Of a stretch of 64,000 nucleotides of DNA, positions 32,293 to 45,042 are shown piece after piece; the first letter of the stretch is position 1; each line of letters opens with the position of its first letter. Source of the DNA: Trichosporon coremiiforme (taxonomy: Eukaryota; Basidiomycota; Tremellomycetes; Trichosporonales; Trichosporonaceae); assembly GCA_039545355.1 (NCBI GenBank), contig BCJJ01000001.1, forward strand, positions 1,920,570 to 1,984,569, read 5' to 3'. Made by a program: the position numbers and the translations under genes. The notes beneath the pieces were generated by a model. The model was not told the origin of the DNA. It saw only the letters and a list, made by a program, of their open reading frames with translations, and did not search any database.

Positions 32293-34262
32293 ATGTCTGG
32301 TAACTTTTTGGAAGATCGAATGCGCCCAGCACCGACGCGTCCGCCAATCTTATCGACACAGTCCTCGCCCGCTTTGGACGCGTCGTCTGGCTCCAAGGCA
32401 TCGTCATCCACCTTCGGCTCCGTCAAGTCGTCCATATCCCGCAAGAAGCCGCTGGGCCTCGACATCTCAAAGTCTATCCCCAAGCCAACTCGCTCGGCTT
32501 CTTCATTGTTTGGCGGCCCTGCCGTCGAGAACAGCGGTGATAGCAACTGGATCCCAGAAGCTGATCGTCTCCGCGATGAGATAGCCCGACTGCAGCTGAG
32601 CTCCAAGTCGAGCTCTTCCTCGTACGCCTCCGGCCCTGATTCTCCTCCACCAGAATCACCTGCGCCCCCTTCTTCCGCTGGTGCACCGCCGCCCCGCCCT
32701 CCTCGACGCGTGCACAGTGGGCAGACAACGCCTACCACAAGCACGAAGCAGCCCCCCGTTCAGGAAGGAGGTTCCAAGTCATCCCACAGCTCTCACAGCT
32801 CTCACGCCACTTCGTCATCTCGCAAGCACTCGAAGACGAATGGCAAGCGCAAGAAGAACGACGATGATCTGGTGAAGGACGAGGATCTGGAGGTCCTCGC
32901 CGACCTGGGAGCTGGTAACGGAGGCACGGTTACGAAAGTCTGGAACAAGAAGCGCAAGTGCATCATGGCGAAGAAGGTAAGGCGACGACGTTTTCGAATG
33001 GCGGTTACTAACACCCTCAGCTTATCCTCGTCGACGCTAAGCCTTCTGTTCGCAAGCAGATTCTTCGTGAACTGCAAATTGTCAGCGAGTGCAACTCGCC
33101 GCATATCGTCGCCTACTACGGGTGCTTCCCGTCCGATGTCCACGTCGGAATTGTCATGGAGTTCATGGACCTGGGGTAAGTATCTTTGGAGTTGCCGCCC
33201 TTAGGACCCGCAACTGACGTTCAGCTCCCTGGATCACATCTACCGCCGAACAGGCGCGATCCCGATTGACATCGTTGGCAAGGTCGCCGAGGCAGTACTT
33301 CGAGGCCTGGTCTACCTCTACGATGTGCACCGCATCATTCATCGCGGTGAGTACTAATGTGGCAACTTGTCGCTAATCATCTCCAGATATCAAGCCATCC
33401 AACATCCTGGCTAACACTGCCGGTCAGATCAAGATTTGTGACTTTGGTGTCGCCGGTGAACTCATCAACTCGATTGCCAACACGTTTGTGGGCACTAGCA
33501 CATACATGAGCGTGAGTGTGCTTCGTGTGGGCGGATTGGCGGCTGCTGACTATGAAAGCCGGAGCGAATCCAGGGTGCGCCGTACTCGATCAAGTCCGAC
33601 GTGTGGTCGCTGGGCATCTCCCTCGTCGAGCTTGCCCAAGGTCGATTCCCCTTCGCCGATCCGCCTGAGTCTGGCGAGGAATCTGAGGAGGAATATGACC
33701 CGGACCCGACACTGCCCGTGTCAGCGCAGCGACCGAACATCCCCAGCGAGAAGCGTCATCGCAAGCGCGGCGTTTCGCTCGGTGGTGGTGGCATGACGAT
33801 GTCAATTCTCGATTTGCTGCAGCACATCGTCAATGAGCCTGCTCCCCGTCTCAGCACTGCGAAGAAGACATTCCCGGCTGCGGCGGAGGACTTCATCGAC
33901 GGCTGTCTCGACAAGGACCCGATGCTTCGTCGAAGCCCGCAGGAGCTTCTGGTGAGTCTCTTCCTTTATCCTCCACCCTGGATATCCCGCACCTGCTCGC
34001 GATGGGCGCGGCGGTGTCGCAAGAGGATCCAGTGTGTCGGCTCGGTCCTGGGCTACAGTGACTGTTGGATTCCGGATGTCGTAACTGCATCACGTAATGT
34101 GCATGGCAGTTACATAACGCTCGACCGCGAACCGGGTGAAGGGCCGGGCGGGGTATGTGGCTAGAACGTTTAGCTAACACCTTACAGGAATCCGAGTGGA
34201 TCCGCAAGTCGACGGTCACGTCGGACCAGATGCAGGCTTGGGCTGAGAGTGTTCGGGCGTGA
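32293..34262 (+). CDS. STE7: MAP kinase kinase, Ste7/Byr1/Fuz7 type
   Basis: Six exons: 32293-32976, 33021-33175, 33225-33346, 33387-33511, 33559-33951 and 34188-34262, totalling 517 aa. It is a dual-specificity kinase that activates a Fus3/Kss1-type MAP kinase in mating and filamentation. A disordered Ser/Pro-rich N-terminus of about 200 residues precedes the kinase domain. Landmarks are the Gly loop GAGNGG, Lys228, HRD at 319-321 (split by an intron between Arg and Asp), DFG at 339-341 and the activation segment with Ser349 and Thr353 in [19 protein letters not shown]. The segments [15 protein letters not shown] and [15 protein letters not shown] match the Ste7/Byr1/Fuz7 branch better than Pbs2 or Mkk1, though I could not align to exclude those. 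The last intron (236 nt) is long, and the final exon adds a short helix (WAESVRA). The symbol follows family resemblance only. Confidence 0.88.
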
Positions 34263-34956
34263 GCGCACTCATTTCACGCCGTGTCTCTCATCTAAAGCTA
34301 CGGTGCTCGTTTACAGCGCCGGCTTGCCCCTATCCTAACCTCAATCAACTTCACATCAGCAACCCATCACTATATCATGCACACAAACACACCTACAGTA
34401 TACGACCCGCTCCACGGCTAATAATCAATAATTTCTCGATACCGAAACGTCACAGTACCCTTCCAATCGTTACCACGCCCGCAGTACAGCTGCGACCCCT
34501 TCACAGCCTTCCTTCAAGCAAACAATGAAACACGCGTGCGGCTTTGACAGCTTTGCACGCCTTACCACGCTTTTCGACAGCATCCGATGGCGGAGAGATG
34601 GAGCAGGAGCATCTCGGGGAGATGACGGCGAGGGGAGGCAGTAGTTAGTATCCAGGACAGTCGATATTCTCCACAAAAACAGCAATCACACCGCGCACCG
34701 CACCTTTTTCCTTCCCCATCTTTCTGATACCCGCTACTACTCCATCCCTATGGCCAACGTGCTCTGTACCTCATATTGCATGCAGTCCTACCCGATCCGA
34801 CATGTTGTTTTGGCAGTTGCACCTTCCTGAGGTGGACGGACATCATCCCCTCTCCGCAGCCGTGTTGGCCTCCACACGTCCCCGGCCTCCACCTCACGCG
34901 GAGGTCATGTCATCAGGTTGTGTATCCATCGCAACACCCATCAAAGGCAAGAGCAG
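34263..34956. other. Intergenic between the MAPKK and COG5
   Basis: About 700 bases between tandem genes. The first part is AT-richer and should hold the MAPKK 3' UTR; the rest is the COG5 promoter. No other feature is seen. Confidence 0.5.
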
Positions 34957-37938
34957 ATGACGGAGCACCATGGGCATCCGCAGCGGCGCTCGACGGTGAC
35001 CGCGGAGTCATTCATCGGTGAGTATCGGAGACATTATCATCCAACGGGCATAGACGCGTACCTGGGCTTGCCTTCCTCCTGCCGCTGATCTGCTGCAAGT
35101 CGCCTTCCTCAACGCTCTCTCGAGGCGGTTGCGGGAGACTGTGGCTGCATTGTTCTACCGCAATATCTCTCAGAATCTCCTAGCTAACGCCAGACCACCA
35201 GCCGTTTCTCTCGGACCGCTTTGACGTGCACGACTATGCGAACGCGGTGATCCAGGGCCGAGCATACCGCCCCGACGACGCCGAGGCGGCCGCGGCGAAG
35301 ACGGAGAAGGGCGACCTCGGTGTTGAAGTCGCGAGGCTGAACTATGCGATCGACGACGTGACACGGCAACTGAGGCAGGAGGTGAGTGCTTCGAGTCCTC
35401 CGTACACATCGCGACCGGGCATACCCAGATTGTCGCTCGCGAACACCCTTCTCCGCTACAAGGATCTGTGACCTGAGCTGACCTCAGATCACTACTTCGT
35501 ACCCATTGCTGCTGAACCACCTGACGACATCACTTGCGCTGTCCTCGCAACTGGCGCCGATCAAGACGTCACTTACGTCGCTGTCCGGGAGCATTGACCG
35601 GTTGCACAGCAAGATTCACGTCCCGCACGAGCAGCTCGCGCTGTTAGTACGTCGGTTGAGTCTGCTTGCTACCGCGAGCGACCTGACACGACGAGCATCG
35701 CGATTCGTGCTTCTCGCCCGCCGACTCGAGGCGCAGATGGAGGCGGTGCGCGCTGCGCCGAAGGATGCGCAGGGAGAAGGGGAGAAGGAGCGTGAACTCG
35801 CCAAGGCTGCGCTCAGCGTTGCTGAGCTCGACGCTCTTCTGGCACCCGGTGTCTCGGACAATGAGGGCGAGAACGGAGATGCAGGCGAGGAAGGGGAGGA
35901 AGGCAACAGCGGCCCGATCCCGCTGCAGACGCTGGACTTTGTGCGTGCCTACGCCCCGCTGGTCGACAAAGCGCGCGACGCCATCATCACGGAGATGGAG
36001 GCCATGGTCGTCTCGGGTCTCGGCAGCCTGAACCAGCCCCTGCTGAGCTCGAGTCTTCAGACGGCGCACAACCTCGGCCTCCTCCCTGAGCTCGTGAGCA
36101 ACCTCGTCGCAGACCTGAACGACGCTGTCGGGCAGCGCGTGCGCCGCGCCTTCGACTCGGCCGCCATCGGCCGCGAAGTGTCGGGCAAGGAAGGCGGCGG
36201 GATCCGATTCACGACGAAGCGTGCGCAGACCGAGCCGAGCTCTGGCGCCGCGTCGCAGTGGCAGGCCGTGCTCTGGACTCGGCTCGAGAAGGTCATGGAC
36301 GACGTCGCAAACTGCTGCATCAAGGTAAGCTTGGGAGGGTTCGGGCTAAGCTGACAAAACAGGTGTACACGCTCGAGAAGGTGCTCAAGGTGAAGCGGGA
36401 CAATGTTACGCAGCGCAGCTTCCTCGATGAGGTTCTCATGCGCCTCGACGAGACGCCGAGTTTCACATTCTGGACGACGCTGGCGCGCGCGTTCGAGAAG
36501 CAGGCCAAAGACGCGCAGAAGGGTGAGTTCCGCAGCCAATCCTCAGTAGCTGGCACGAGTGCATGGTTAGCTAACACGCAGCGAACGGGTGGCTCCTGCA
36601 AGCGCTCAGCAGCGGATACCCCAGGCTCCTGCGCCTGTTCCACGGCTTCTTCGCGCAGATCGCCGTCGCGACCGACACGGCGTACACGCAGGACTCGCAG
36701 TCGCCGAGCGCTGTGCTCGTGCTGCGCTCGGTGTCCGCATTCGAGGCAGCGTACCTCTCGCGTAGCAGCGGACGGATGGACGATGCGGTCAAGAGCGCGA
36801 TGGCGCAGTACAGCTCCGCGCGCCAGACTGCGCCGGGAGCAACGGAGGGTGTCGCTGTCGCGCGTGCAGTTGCGAATGAGCTCGATGCGGCGCGGTTCGA
36901 CCCGCTTCTCGTCCGTACCGTGGCCGGGAATGCGGCGAAGGTGCTCACCTCCCTGCGCAGCAAGGTCGACGCGAATGTGAGTAAAGCACTGGATATGATA
37001 GAGCTTTGTGCGGTGGTTGAATATGCTAACTCCAGGTTGTGCGCGACTTCACGGCTACGTCGCTCATCGGACCGACAGCTACGCCAGCGCAGATCATCAA
37101 CGCCTCGTTCGCGTCGTGCATGTACCACTGCGCTCTGCAGCTGTCCAAGCTCTCGATCTCGTCGACCGTGGACGCGCTCCTCGCGCCTGCCGTGTCCTCG
37201 CTCGAGGCGTCCTGGCGCCGCATCACCGACGCCCTCGACGCCGCGATCCGGAAGGAGTTCGCCTCCATCCTCGGGCGCATGCACCGCATCGACTGGAGCA
37301 AGTCGCTCGACCCCGCCCAGTCCATGCAGGGCTCAGCCTACATGACGGATTTAGTCACCAAGCTCAGCTTCCTTAGAGGGGAAGTTCTGGGTCGCCTCGC
37401 TCTCGGGTCAGAGCTGCGATCCTGGGTTCTGCGCCTGGCGCAGACACTCTCCGCGCAGTTCCTCTCGCACGCGTCTCTTCTGAAAGCGAGCGAGAGCGGT
37501 AAATTGAGGTTGACGAGCAACATGACCGAGCTCGAAATGGCGCTGCAAAACTTTGTCAACGTCGGCCGTGTGCCCGGGCAGCGCGCCAGCACGCGCCTCG
37601 AAGCAATCGGGGACGAGTACGCCGCCCTCCGCGCGTTCCGGCAGCTGCTGTTTGCCGACCTCGACGGACTGAAGGACGAGCACTTGACGCATGCGTTGCC
37701 GGTCGACACGCTGTATCACTGTATCCTGGCCCGGAGCGACTTGAGCCTGCCCCACGAGGTGCATGGGTGGAGCGAGGGCGAGTACGTCCTCTGGCTCAGC
37801 CGGCATAGCGAGCTGGAGAAGCGGGAACTTATTCGGAAGGCCGTCGAGGGGCAGAGTGACGGCAGCGAGCCGGCCGCACGCATGGTGCTCGACGTACTCA
37901 AGCGGGCTGAAGACGGGCACGAACACGACGAGGACTGA
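34957..37938 (+). CDS. COG5: Conserved oligomeric Golgi complex subunit 5
   Basis: Six exons: 34957-35017, 35194-35381, 35488-36324, 36363-36522, 36582-36976 and 37036-37938, totalling 847 aa. COG is an eight-subunit tether for retrograde vesicles at the Golgi. The N-terminus gives the family signature FLSDRFDVHDYANAVI, followed by a coiled-coil segment (LNYAIDDVTRQLRQE, KTSLTSLSGSIDRLHSKI). After an acidic insert the helical rod continues. YTLEKVLKVKRDNVTQRSFL is a strong COG5 landmark. The C-terminal half is alpha-solenoid, with no membrane segment. The first exon is short (20 codons). It was chosen because its ATG frame, GTGAGT donor and phase 1 match the exon containing FLSDRFDV; other upstream frames close. 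An acidic low-complexity stretch (EGENGDAGEEGEEG) lies in exon 3. Confidence 0.9.
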
Positions 37939-38260
37939 GCAGAGCCGTAGAGACTGTAGATGCAGCAATGCACACGTTAGTCACGCCGTTTTGGTACTGT
38001 TTTTTCGAGTCTTGAGTTTGCATCATGCGAGCTGCGAAGAGACGGACGGTGCTGGGTGCTATAAAGTGGAATTGGTAACCGATCAGGGGGTTGCTGGGGG
38101 AAGAAAATATATGCCTATATACTGTAAAATAACGAAGAGGAGGTCTATGGTTGCGTTTGCGTTTGCTTGTTTGCGTGGTATGATTCTGGTTCTGATGTCG
38201 CCTTCAGGCGCGTGTCTGAAGGCTCGTGGCTAGAGTGGCCAAGGGGCAAGGGAAAGACTT
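37939..38260. other. Convergent 3' intergenic
   Basis: A short gap between two stop codons (COG5 + and acyltransferase -). It is AT-richer than its surroundings and must hold both polyadenylation sites. Confidence 0.5.
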
Positions 38261-40812
38261 CTACTCGCCCTTGTCGAGGCCGAGGGCGCCCTGGCCCGCG
38301 ATGCTGTTTCCGTTCGAGTCTGGCGTATCGGGGCGCGCGGGCTCGCCGTGCGAGTCAATGTTGGCGCGGTACGCGCGGCGGTGGTGCAGGCCGTCCTCCT
38401 CTCCGGGCACGGTGAGGAGGGGCGAGCTCGGGCTGGGCGACGAGGGGGTCGCGCGGCCGTCGGTCGCGAGGGGCGAGAGAGGTTGCGTGCGCAGGTCAGA
38501 GTATGAGCGGCCGGCACGCGTGCGGCGGCGCGGGCTCTTGCCGCCGCGGTGGTCGATGACGGCCAGAATGTCGTCGTAGTCCACGTCCTCGGCATCCTCG
38601 AGGTCTGACTCGTGCGGGCTTCCCGGCGCCGTGGAGGGGACGGAGCGGGGAGAGCGGTTCTGGTCGTGCGTGCCATCGGCCCAGGCTTCAGCCGCGGAGC
38701 CGTTACGACGCCAGCCGAAGATGCGCTCGTCGAGCCAGTTGATCGGGTGCGAGAGCATAGACGGCTCGACGTGCTGGTTCTTCTTCGTCGAGGCAGAGGG
38801 GAGCATGCGCGTCTTGTCAAAGTTGTCGAACATTTTGGGGCCAAACTCATCCACGAGCTCCGAGATCTCGTTCGACAGCTCCTCGCGCATCTTGCGCAGC
38901 TTCTTGACCTCGTGCTGGTTGCCGGGCCACAGCGAGAGGAACAGAGGGCGAAGAGACCTGTACGTCAGTTTTGGTAAGTGGTGAACAACTTACTTGAAGA
39001 CATCCATACCCGCCTCACCGAACTTCAGCGAAGCGTAGCCGAGACCGGGGCCGGACAAGAAGACGATGAGAGGAATCCAGCGGCGCAGGTGCGGCAGGGC
39101 GTCGTGGCGGTAGCACCAAGTGGTTCCGACGATCGTCCAGATGAGGTACACCAGAGGGACAACAGCAAGCGAGACGAGAACCTTCCAGGTAGCGAGCACA
39201 TCGCGGGCCTGGACCTTGACGGTGGACGCCTTGAGCGCCTCCTTGGCCTTGACGTGACTGATGTACTTGGCGAGGATGAACACAGGAACGTGGAGGATGA
39301 AGCCGGGCAGAGCAAGCGTACCCCACCAGATGAGCAGGCCGAGGCGGTAGATCAGGAGAATGAGCGACTGGACGCTGCGGTTCGAGGCGCGCTCCACCTG
39401 GTGATCGGCGATACCCATGTCACGCAGCAGACGGTTGTACTTGCGCATGCGCTTGCGAAGCTCAATGATCTTGGGCTCGTCCTGGAAACGGAGGTAACCC
39501 TCCATGAAGTACTTGCTGAGCTGAACAACCTGACCGATGCTCATCTGCTGACCGGGAACACGGTAAAGGCGACGAGCGGCCTGGACAACCTGATCGTTAG
39601 CTCCCCGATGTCACTAAAGCTCACCTGAAGAGTCTCCCAGTCGGGGGCACGGAGGGTGACAGCACGGAGAGCGTCGTGAACCTGCTCGAGAAGCTTGCCA
39701 CACGCTTCACGCTTCTTGGCTCCGCCCTCTTTGTACATCTCCACGAGCTTGGGGTCAACAGAGATAGCCTCGCCAAACTCCACAACGGCACGCGAACGGA
39801 ACTTGTGGGCGTGGAAGTAGGAGAGGCCGACGGGGACGAGCTTGACATCGAGGTCGGGGTTCGCAGCCATCGCTCCAAGAGCCATAATCGAGAAGCCAGC
39901 CTTGAGGGGAAGGAAGTCGGTACGGTCGTGAGAACCTCCCTCCGGGAAGATGCCGATGGCACCTCCATTGTTGAGAGCATCGAAAACAGCGCCGTACGTC
40001 TGGTCCTGGTCGACGTGGGGGAACACACGGAACTGCCATCCTTCAGAGTTGGCAGGGAGGTCGGAGCGGACGCTGTTCGTGGCCTTGATGTTAGTGTTGC
40101 CGTCCTTGGACGGGATCGTGAATTCAGACTTCAGACGCAGCTCAGTGTCGGAGACGACCTCAGCAATCGGGGCAGACGCGAAGCGGACAGACTTGGGGAG
40201 CGAGATAGTGCCACGGGGCTCGAACTGCTCGGTGAACTTGGTACCGATGCCGTGGACGAGCAGGGGGTCGGTCTTGTCGAGGGTGACATGGCCGATACCC
40301 GGCTTCGCGTAATCAGCCGCTCGAGAGACCGGAACTGGAGGAGCGTGAGCATGGACTCTAACCGTGCACAACGGCTGGAGCACTCACTGGAGTTGAACAG
40401 ACGGGCGATGAAGCCGATGAACTTGCGTTCCATAGACTAGGCCGTTGTTAGCCTCGGATGGACGTCATCTGATTTTTGATAGTTCGCGGTCTAACTCACC
40501 TTTGCCGCGGTCAGAATGGAAGTGCGGCGGCCCGCCTTCCAAGCCTCCGTGAAGAGGAGGAGAGGATCAAGGAACTGGTTCGCATGAGGAGCACAGATGA
40601 ACAGGACAGGGCCCTTCTTGGGAATGTGCCATGCGCCGCGAGGCCTGTGTGTCAACGTGCTGAAACTGTGCCGTGAGCAGGTGTAAAACTTACTTGATCT
40701 CTCGGAAGAAGATGTTAAGAACAGCTAGCTTCCAGAAGATGACGATAAGGTCGACTGGCAAAGTCAGCGATAATCGGAAACCGATGCACGTACAGATAAA
40801 ACCCGAGGCCAT
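38261..40812 (-). CDS. Glycerol-3-phosphate O-acyltransferase (Sct1/Gpt2 type)
   Basis: Seven exons: 40812-40794, 40754-40694, 40644-40500, 40436-40388, 40334-39625, 39589-38994 and 38957-38261, totalling 758 aa. It acylates glycerol-3-phosphate (and dihydroxyacetone phosphate) at the ER membrane, the first step of phospholipid and triacylglycerol synthesis. A membrane segment lies at the extreme N-terminus (FDLIVIFWKLAVLNIFF). The acyltransferase motif HANQFLD is at about residue 47, and FPEGGSHDR with LPLKAGFSIMALGA lies further on. The Gpt2-specific stretches VVQAARRLYRV and LGYASLKFGEAGMDVFKSLR follow, with two or three membrane helices between them. The C-terminal 200 residues are disordered and Ser/Pro-rich, as in yeast Sct1, where that tail is phosphorylated. 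The 19-nt first exon rests on the in-phase GTACGT donor and the hydrophobic segment it completes. Confidence 0.92.
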
Positions 40813-42769
40813 GGCTAGTCGAGAAGCCTACGGGCTTGATAGGACAATGTGATCAATGGGAGTCGCGAGTCAGATGTGATATAGGAAAGGGAAGCGAAGG
40901 CGTTCGGGCAGTCTAGCAGGCTGATAAGATGATAAGCAGGACTGCGGTCAATGCGGAGAAAAGTTTGGGGAAGAGGAGTGAAGAGAAGTTTGCTGGAGGG
41001 ATGCGGGAAGAGGGTTGTTGACGTGAGAAGAGGAAAGGAGGAGGCGGGGGTGCAAGTCGTGGGAGGTGCAGAGAGATGCGAGGATGCAGGGAAAGGGGTG
41101 TGGGTGCCCCAGACTGGACCGGAGCCGGAAAAGTCGGGGAGGTCTTGCCGGTGATTCAGCGAGCTCGGGCAAATTATCCCCAAAGCGCGAGGTGCGTATG
41201 AGGGGAAGGACGATGTCGATGCAGAGGAGCAATGCGAAGAACAGCAATGACGATGGTGATGATGACGATGCGATGAGAAGCGGCGGTGGCCTCGGACCGA
41301 AGTAGAGAGCGAGGAAGACGTAAGACTGGTATGGTGTGGACGCCTGGCGGGCGCTGGGCGCAGGGTGCCAGGCTGGGTTGCCTGGGGTGGGGTGCCAGGG
41401 GGGCTAGGAGGGTAGGGGCTCATGTGCGCATGTGGAATGCATCTCTGACCCGTTGGCTGGGCACGCTGGGTACGCTAGGTAGGCTGGCAGATCCGCGGCC
41501 AGGCGGAGGGCTGAGGGGTTCAAGTGACCAGAGTACATCCCCAACGAATCAGACTCGAGAACGGAACTGTGTGACGATGCGCGCCAGACGAACCAGCCGT
41601 ACAGCCTGGTACAGCCTGGTACAGCCTGGTACCAACCGTCCAAAGGTCCAAAGGGCCACCGGCTCAACGGCTCAGCGGCACAGCGGACACAGAGAGGAGC
41701 CGACGCGACGCCATTCGAGCCGCTGACGCTGACCCTCCTCGCCACGCTCATAGCCCAACAGTGCCTGTCGCAGACGACGCTACCTCGCGTGTGATGTCGT
41801 GCCAGGACGCCAGTGCGCGGTCGGTGACCTGAGCCGCGCCCGTGACCAAGGCACCCACCCCAGCGAAGCCCTGGGCCAGACCGGCTCTTGATCCGGCTTC
41901 GTGCCGTTTGGGCTAACCGTCGCTTAAATCCTAATCGGTACAATCGCCCCGAGCTAGTCAATCTCATGACATTGCGGCCAGAAATCAGGAATGAGCATCA
42001 GCCAGGATCGGCGACCAACTCGATCAACACGGAATGCTCTATCAACTCGCCTCGTTTCCAGCGTGCTTCCACAGCACCGCTATCCGTTCAGCACGCGGTC
42101 AACGACATTGCGCCTGTCATACGCCTCGGCGACTGAAGCATCTTCACGGTGTCGCCTCCCTTTCAGAGGACAGAGAGGGGCATGATCTTCGCCGACGTCA
42201 CTGCAGTGTAACAGAATCATCTCACAGTAGGGGGAGAGAGGAGCATGAGACTCGCTCTCTTTACTGATGGAAGCACAGCCCACTGTTCTGGGGGCTAGGA
42301 GCTGGCAATGTCGCACTGACTCGAAGTTCTCGTCGCAGGGTGGTCGTTTGCCCAACAGAAGCACAACGTTTGACCACCGCGGGATGATCGCCCCTGGGGC
42401 GCAACTCGACCATGAGCTACGATTGTCTCTCCCTACGCAGCAGTGCAGCCACTGGGCAGCAACATGCGGGGCAACACGCCCATCTCTCTGCTGCCTGCTG
42501 CGCAATGGCCCTATGCACAGCGCTAAGTCGCGACGCGTCGGTATACCCTTCCAACCCTTCAGAGTGGGATTGTTGCCACTCGACCTTCTCTCATTTCCCC
42601 TCTTCTCTCTTCCCCCAGACTTTCCAGACTTCCTTGTAGCGCTCATTTTCTACTGCCTCATCCCTTCTACTGCCTCACATCCCACCCCGTTACTCGCTCG
42701 GACACTCTTAATCCTGACATTCCTTTCTTTTGATTGCCAAGCCGACTATAACGGATAATCATACCGGCA
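40813..42769. promoter_or_regulatory. Divergent upstream region of the acyltransferase and an unknown gene
   Basis: About 2 kb separate two divergent start codons. The only notable structure is a 10-base tandem repeat at about 41600-41630. Frames in this stretch are short and unconvincing. Confidence 0.5.
41600..41630. repeat. Three tandem TACAGCCTGG units
   Basis: Three perfect adjacent copies of a 10-base unit in intergenic DNA. No function is evident. Confidence 0.75.
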
Positions 42770-44617
42770 ATGCCGTTCTTCCGCCGTCCCACGACTCAAA
42801 GCAACTCAGCCGCTTACGGTGGCTCGACCTCGACAGTCCCGCATTACAATGTCTACTCCAACCGCCGATATGCCAGCTGCAACTACCCTATGAGTAGCGC
42901 TTCGTCGAGCTGCAGTGACGCAGATTCGCAGCTGTCCGACCTGGTATACTTGCAATCGGGTAAGTCACTCAATGTCCACAAAGGTGGCGACTGCGGTTAC
43001 TCGAGCGCGAGCTCCGTCAAGTCAAGCCGGAGCATCAAGCAGAAATTGACTCGCGCATTCTCGAGCAACCGCCGACCGTCTACTTCCTCGTCGATCAGAG
43101 GCGGAGCGATTCCCCCCGTCCCCAAGCTCTCCAAGGAATACATGCGGGCTATGGTTAGTCGCTCGCCTTCGCCACTCTCGCCCGCAGCGACCACGGTCTA
43201 CGGGGAGGACGAGAACAACCCAACGCCGCGACGTTGCCAAACGTCAATGTCAGGTCGTCTTCCTTCCAGCAAATCGAACAACTCCATCTTCTCCTACGCT
43301 CGGGCGGTTCACGGCCAGCCCTCTCAGCCGTCGCTGCACCCTCAGTTGACTATCCAACATGCCCTTCCTCGGCATGTGCCGCTCGCATCTCCTAGCCAAA
43401 CTCCGAAGGCTGGCGACAAGCGTTCGACCTCAAGCAGAGCCGGTGCACGCATCTCTCATCAACGCCACGGGTCGATGCCAGCAGCCAACGAGCTGTGCCG
43501 ACTGTCTGCTGAGCAGAACTTCGTGTTCACCCCCAAGCGCCATGGGGGTATCGGCAGCCACCACTCCCCGCGCAGTCGATCTTCGTCATTCGACCCATTG
43601 CGGCAGCATCTGCAGCGCATCCCTTCCCCGTCCCTGGCGAGTGCCATGGGCTCTCGCCCTTCTTCACCAGAATCTGCTGTGTCTACGCCGTTCCGCATTC
43701 GTCGCAAGCCCGTGCCTTCCTTCCAGCCTGCGTTTAGGGACAAGAAAACGGACGGGGAAGACACCGATGCCTCGAGCATCGCCAGTCCCCTTATGAAGAA
43801 CGTCACAGTCCATCCACCCATCGAGGAGAAGCTCGATCTGGACCTTGACGACAAGGTGTGTGACGCTCCGTCGCCTGAGCCTGAGAAGTCCTTTCGGCGC
43901 GAGCTCGACGTGCTCTTCGAGGAGCTCCTGGATGCATGCCAGAGCTTAGCGGCAGACACGGCTCCGTCTTCCCCTACCTCGCGTGGCACTCCACCCAAGG
44001 GCACTGTGTCCGTCCCGCTGACCCCCAAGAAGGTGCCGGCGATGCCGGCGTTGACGCCACCCTCGAGGCGCATCGGCCTCGGTCTGGGCGGCCTTGGTCG
44101 CGGCTCGCCTTCCCCTCAGCGCGCACGCTCAGCCACGTGCTCTACACAAAGCACCGACGGCCCGGTCACCCCGATGGACAAGGCCAAGTCGGCGGCAAGG
44201 CGCAAGTACGACGACCGTCACTTCTTTGGCGGCCGCGTCGAGCAGGTCACCCCGCGCAAGTCTCCCAAGTCCAAATCAAGCAAGCCGACCACCCCTTCGC
44301 GCGTCCGCTACCAGATCCGCCAGATCGAGCGCATCGTGTCAGAGCAGGCGTCGCCGGAGAGCTCGTCGCGCATTAGCACCCCGCTCAGGAGTGAGTTGAA
44401 ATAGCGCCCCACATCTGACAGCAGACCTCGAGGCGATCTTGAACCGTCCCTGCTCCGTTGACTCCGTCGAGCTCACGCGTGAGGTCAAGTCTATGAGTAA
44501 GAGGTATTTTGATACGTGTGGTAGCTGACTGCGATAGTGGAAGACGCAAGACGTCGCCGTGCGAGCAGATTGCCTCGCTCCGTCTCCGCCCCCACTGCCT
44601 ACACCGCCGGAGCTTAG
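42770..44617 (+). CDS. Ser/Pro-rich disordered protein, unknown
   Basis: Three exons: 42770-44390, 44425-44496 and 44538-44617, totalling 590 aa. The long first exon encodes a disordered protein full of Ser, Pro and Arg with repeated SPSP and RRPS motifs. A short conserved-looking basic segment comes late (RRKYDDRHFFGGRVEQVTPR), followed by a predicted helix (RVRYQIRQIERIVSEQ). The last two exons add a helix (NLEAILNRPCSVDSVELTRE) and a basic end (MEDARRRRASRLPRSVSAPT). I do not recognise the family. Proline-directed kinase sites (SP, TP) are abundant, which suggests cell-cycle or MAP-kinase control; this is inference. The C-terminal exons are supported by GTGAGT and GTAAGA donors and exact phase fit. 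The exon 2 acceptor is a tandem NAG site. Confidence 0.78.
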
Positions 44618-45042
44618 GCTCCCTGACCATGCTGCGCCATGTATTTGGCACTATCGCTTGCCAGCGACACTCACGATCAGTATATTGTAATGTTCTTGTA
44701 CACGCATAAGTTGTAGTTCTTGTAAACAGGTCACTTGTTGAATGCTGAAGTCACTTGCTGTATGCATGAGTTCAGCTAGAGGCCACTTGTGGCATTCCTG
44801 AAAGATGGATAGGGTTCGCGATGTTCCGGATGAAGTAGAGTGCCACAACTAAAAATGCATAGAAATATCAACAGGTAGGGTGGTAAAACAACGGGGAGAT
44901 AACGAAGAATGTCCTTGATTGTAAAGAGCCGGTATCGGGGAAGGAGCTGTGCCGGACGAGCCCCTTCTTTTGTGTATATCTTGGTTCTTGGTAACCTTGA
45001 TGTCTGTCTTGACGTCTATCTGGACGTTTGGAGAAACTTGAG
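44618..45042. other. Convergent 3' intergenic
   Basis: AT-richer stretch between two stop codons. It holds both 3' UTRs and shows no other feature. Confidence 0.5.

Noticed and set aside
1177..40812. A four-gene glycerol cluster including aquaporin and acyltransferase
   Set aside because: The aquaporin looks water-specific, and both it and the acyltransferase are separated from the GPD1-GPP pair by unrelated genes, so only the adjacent pair is kept as a finding.
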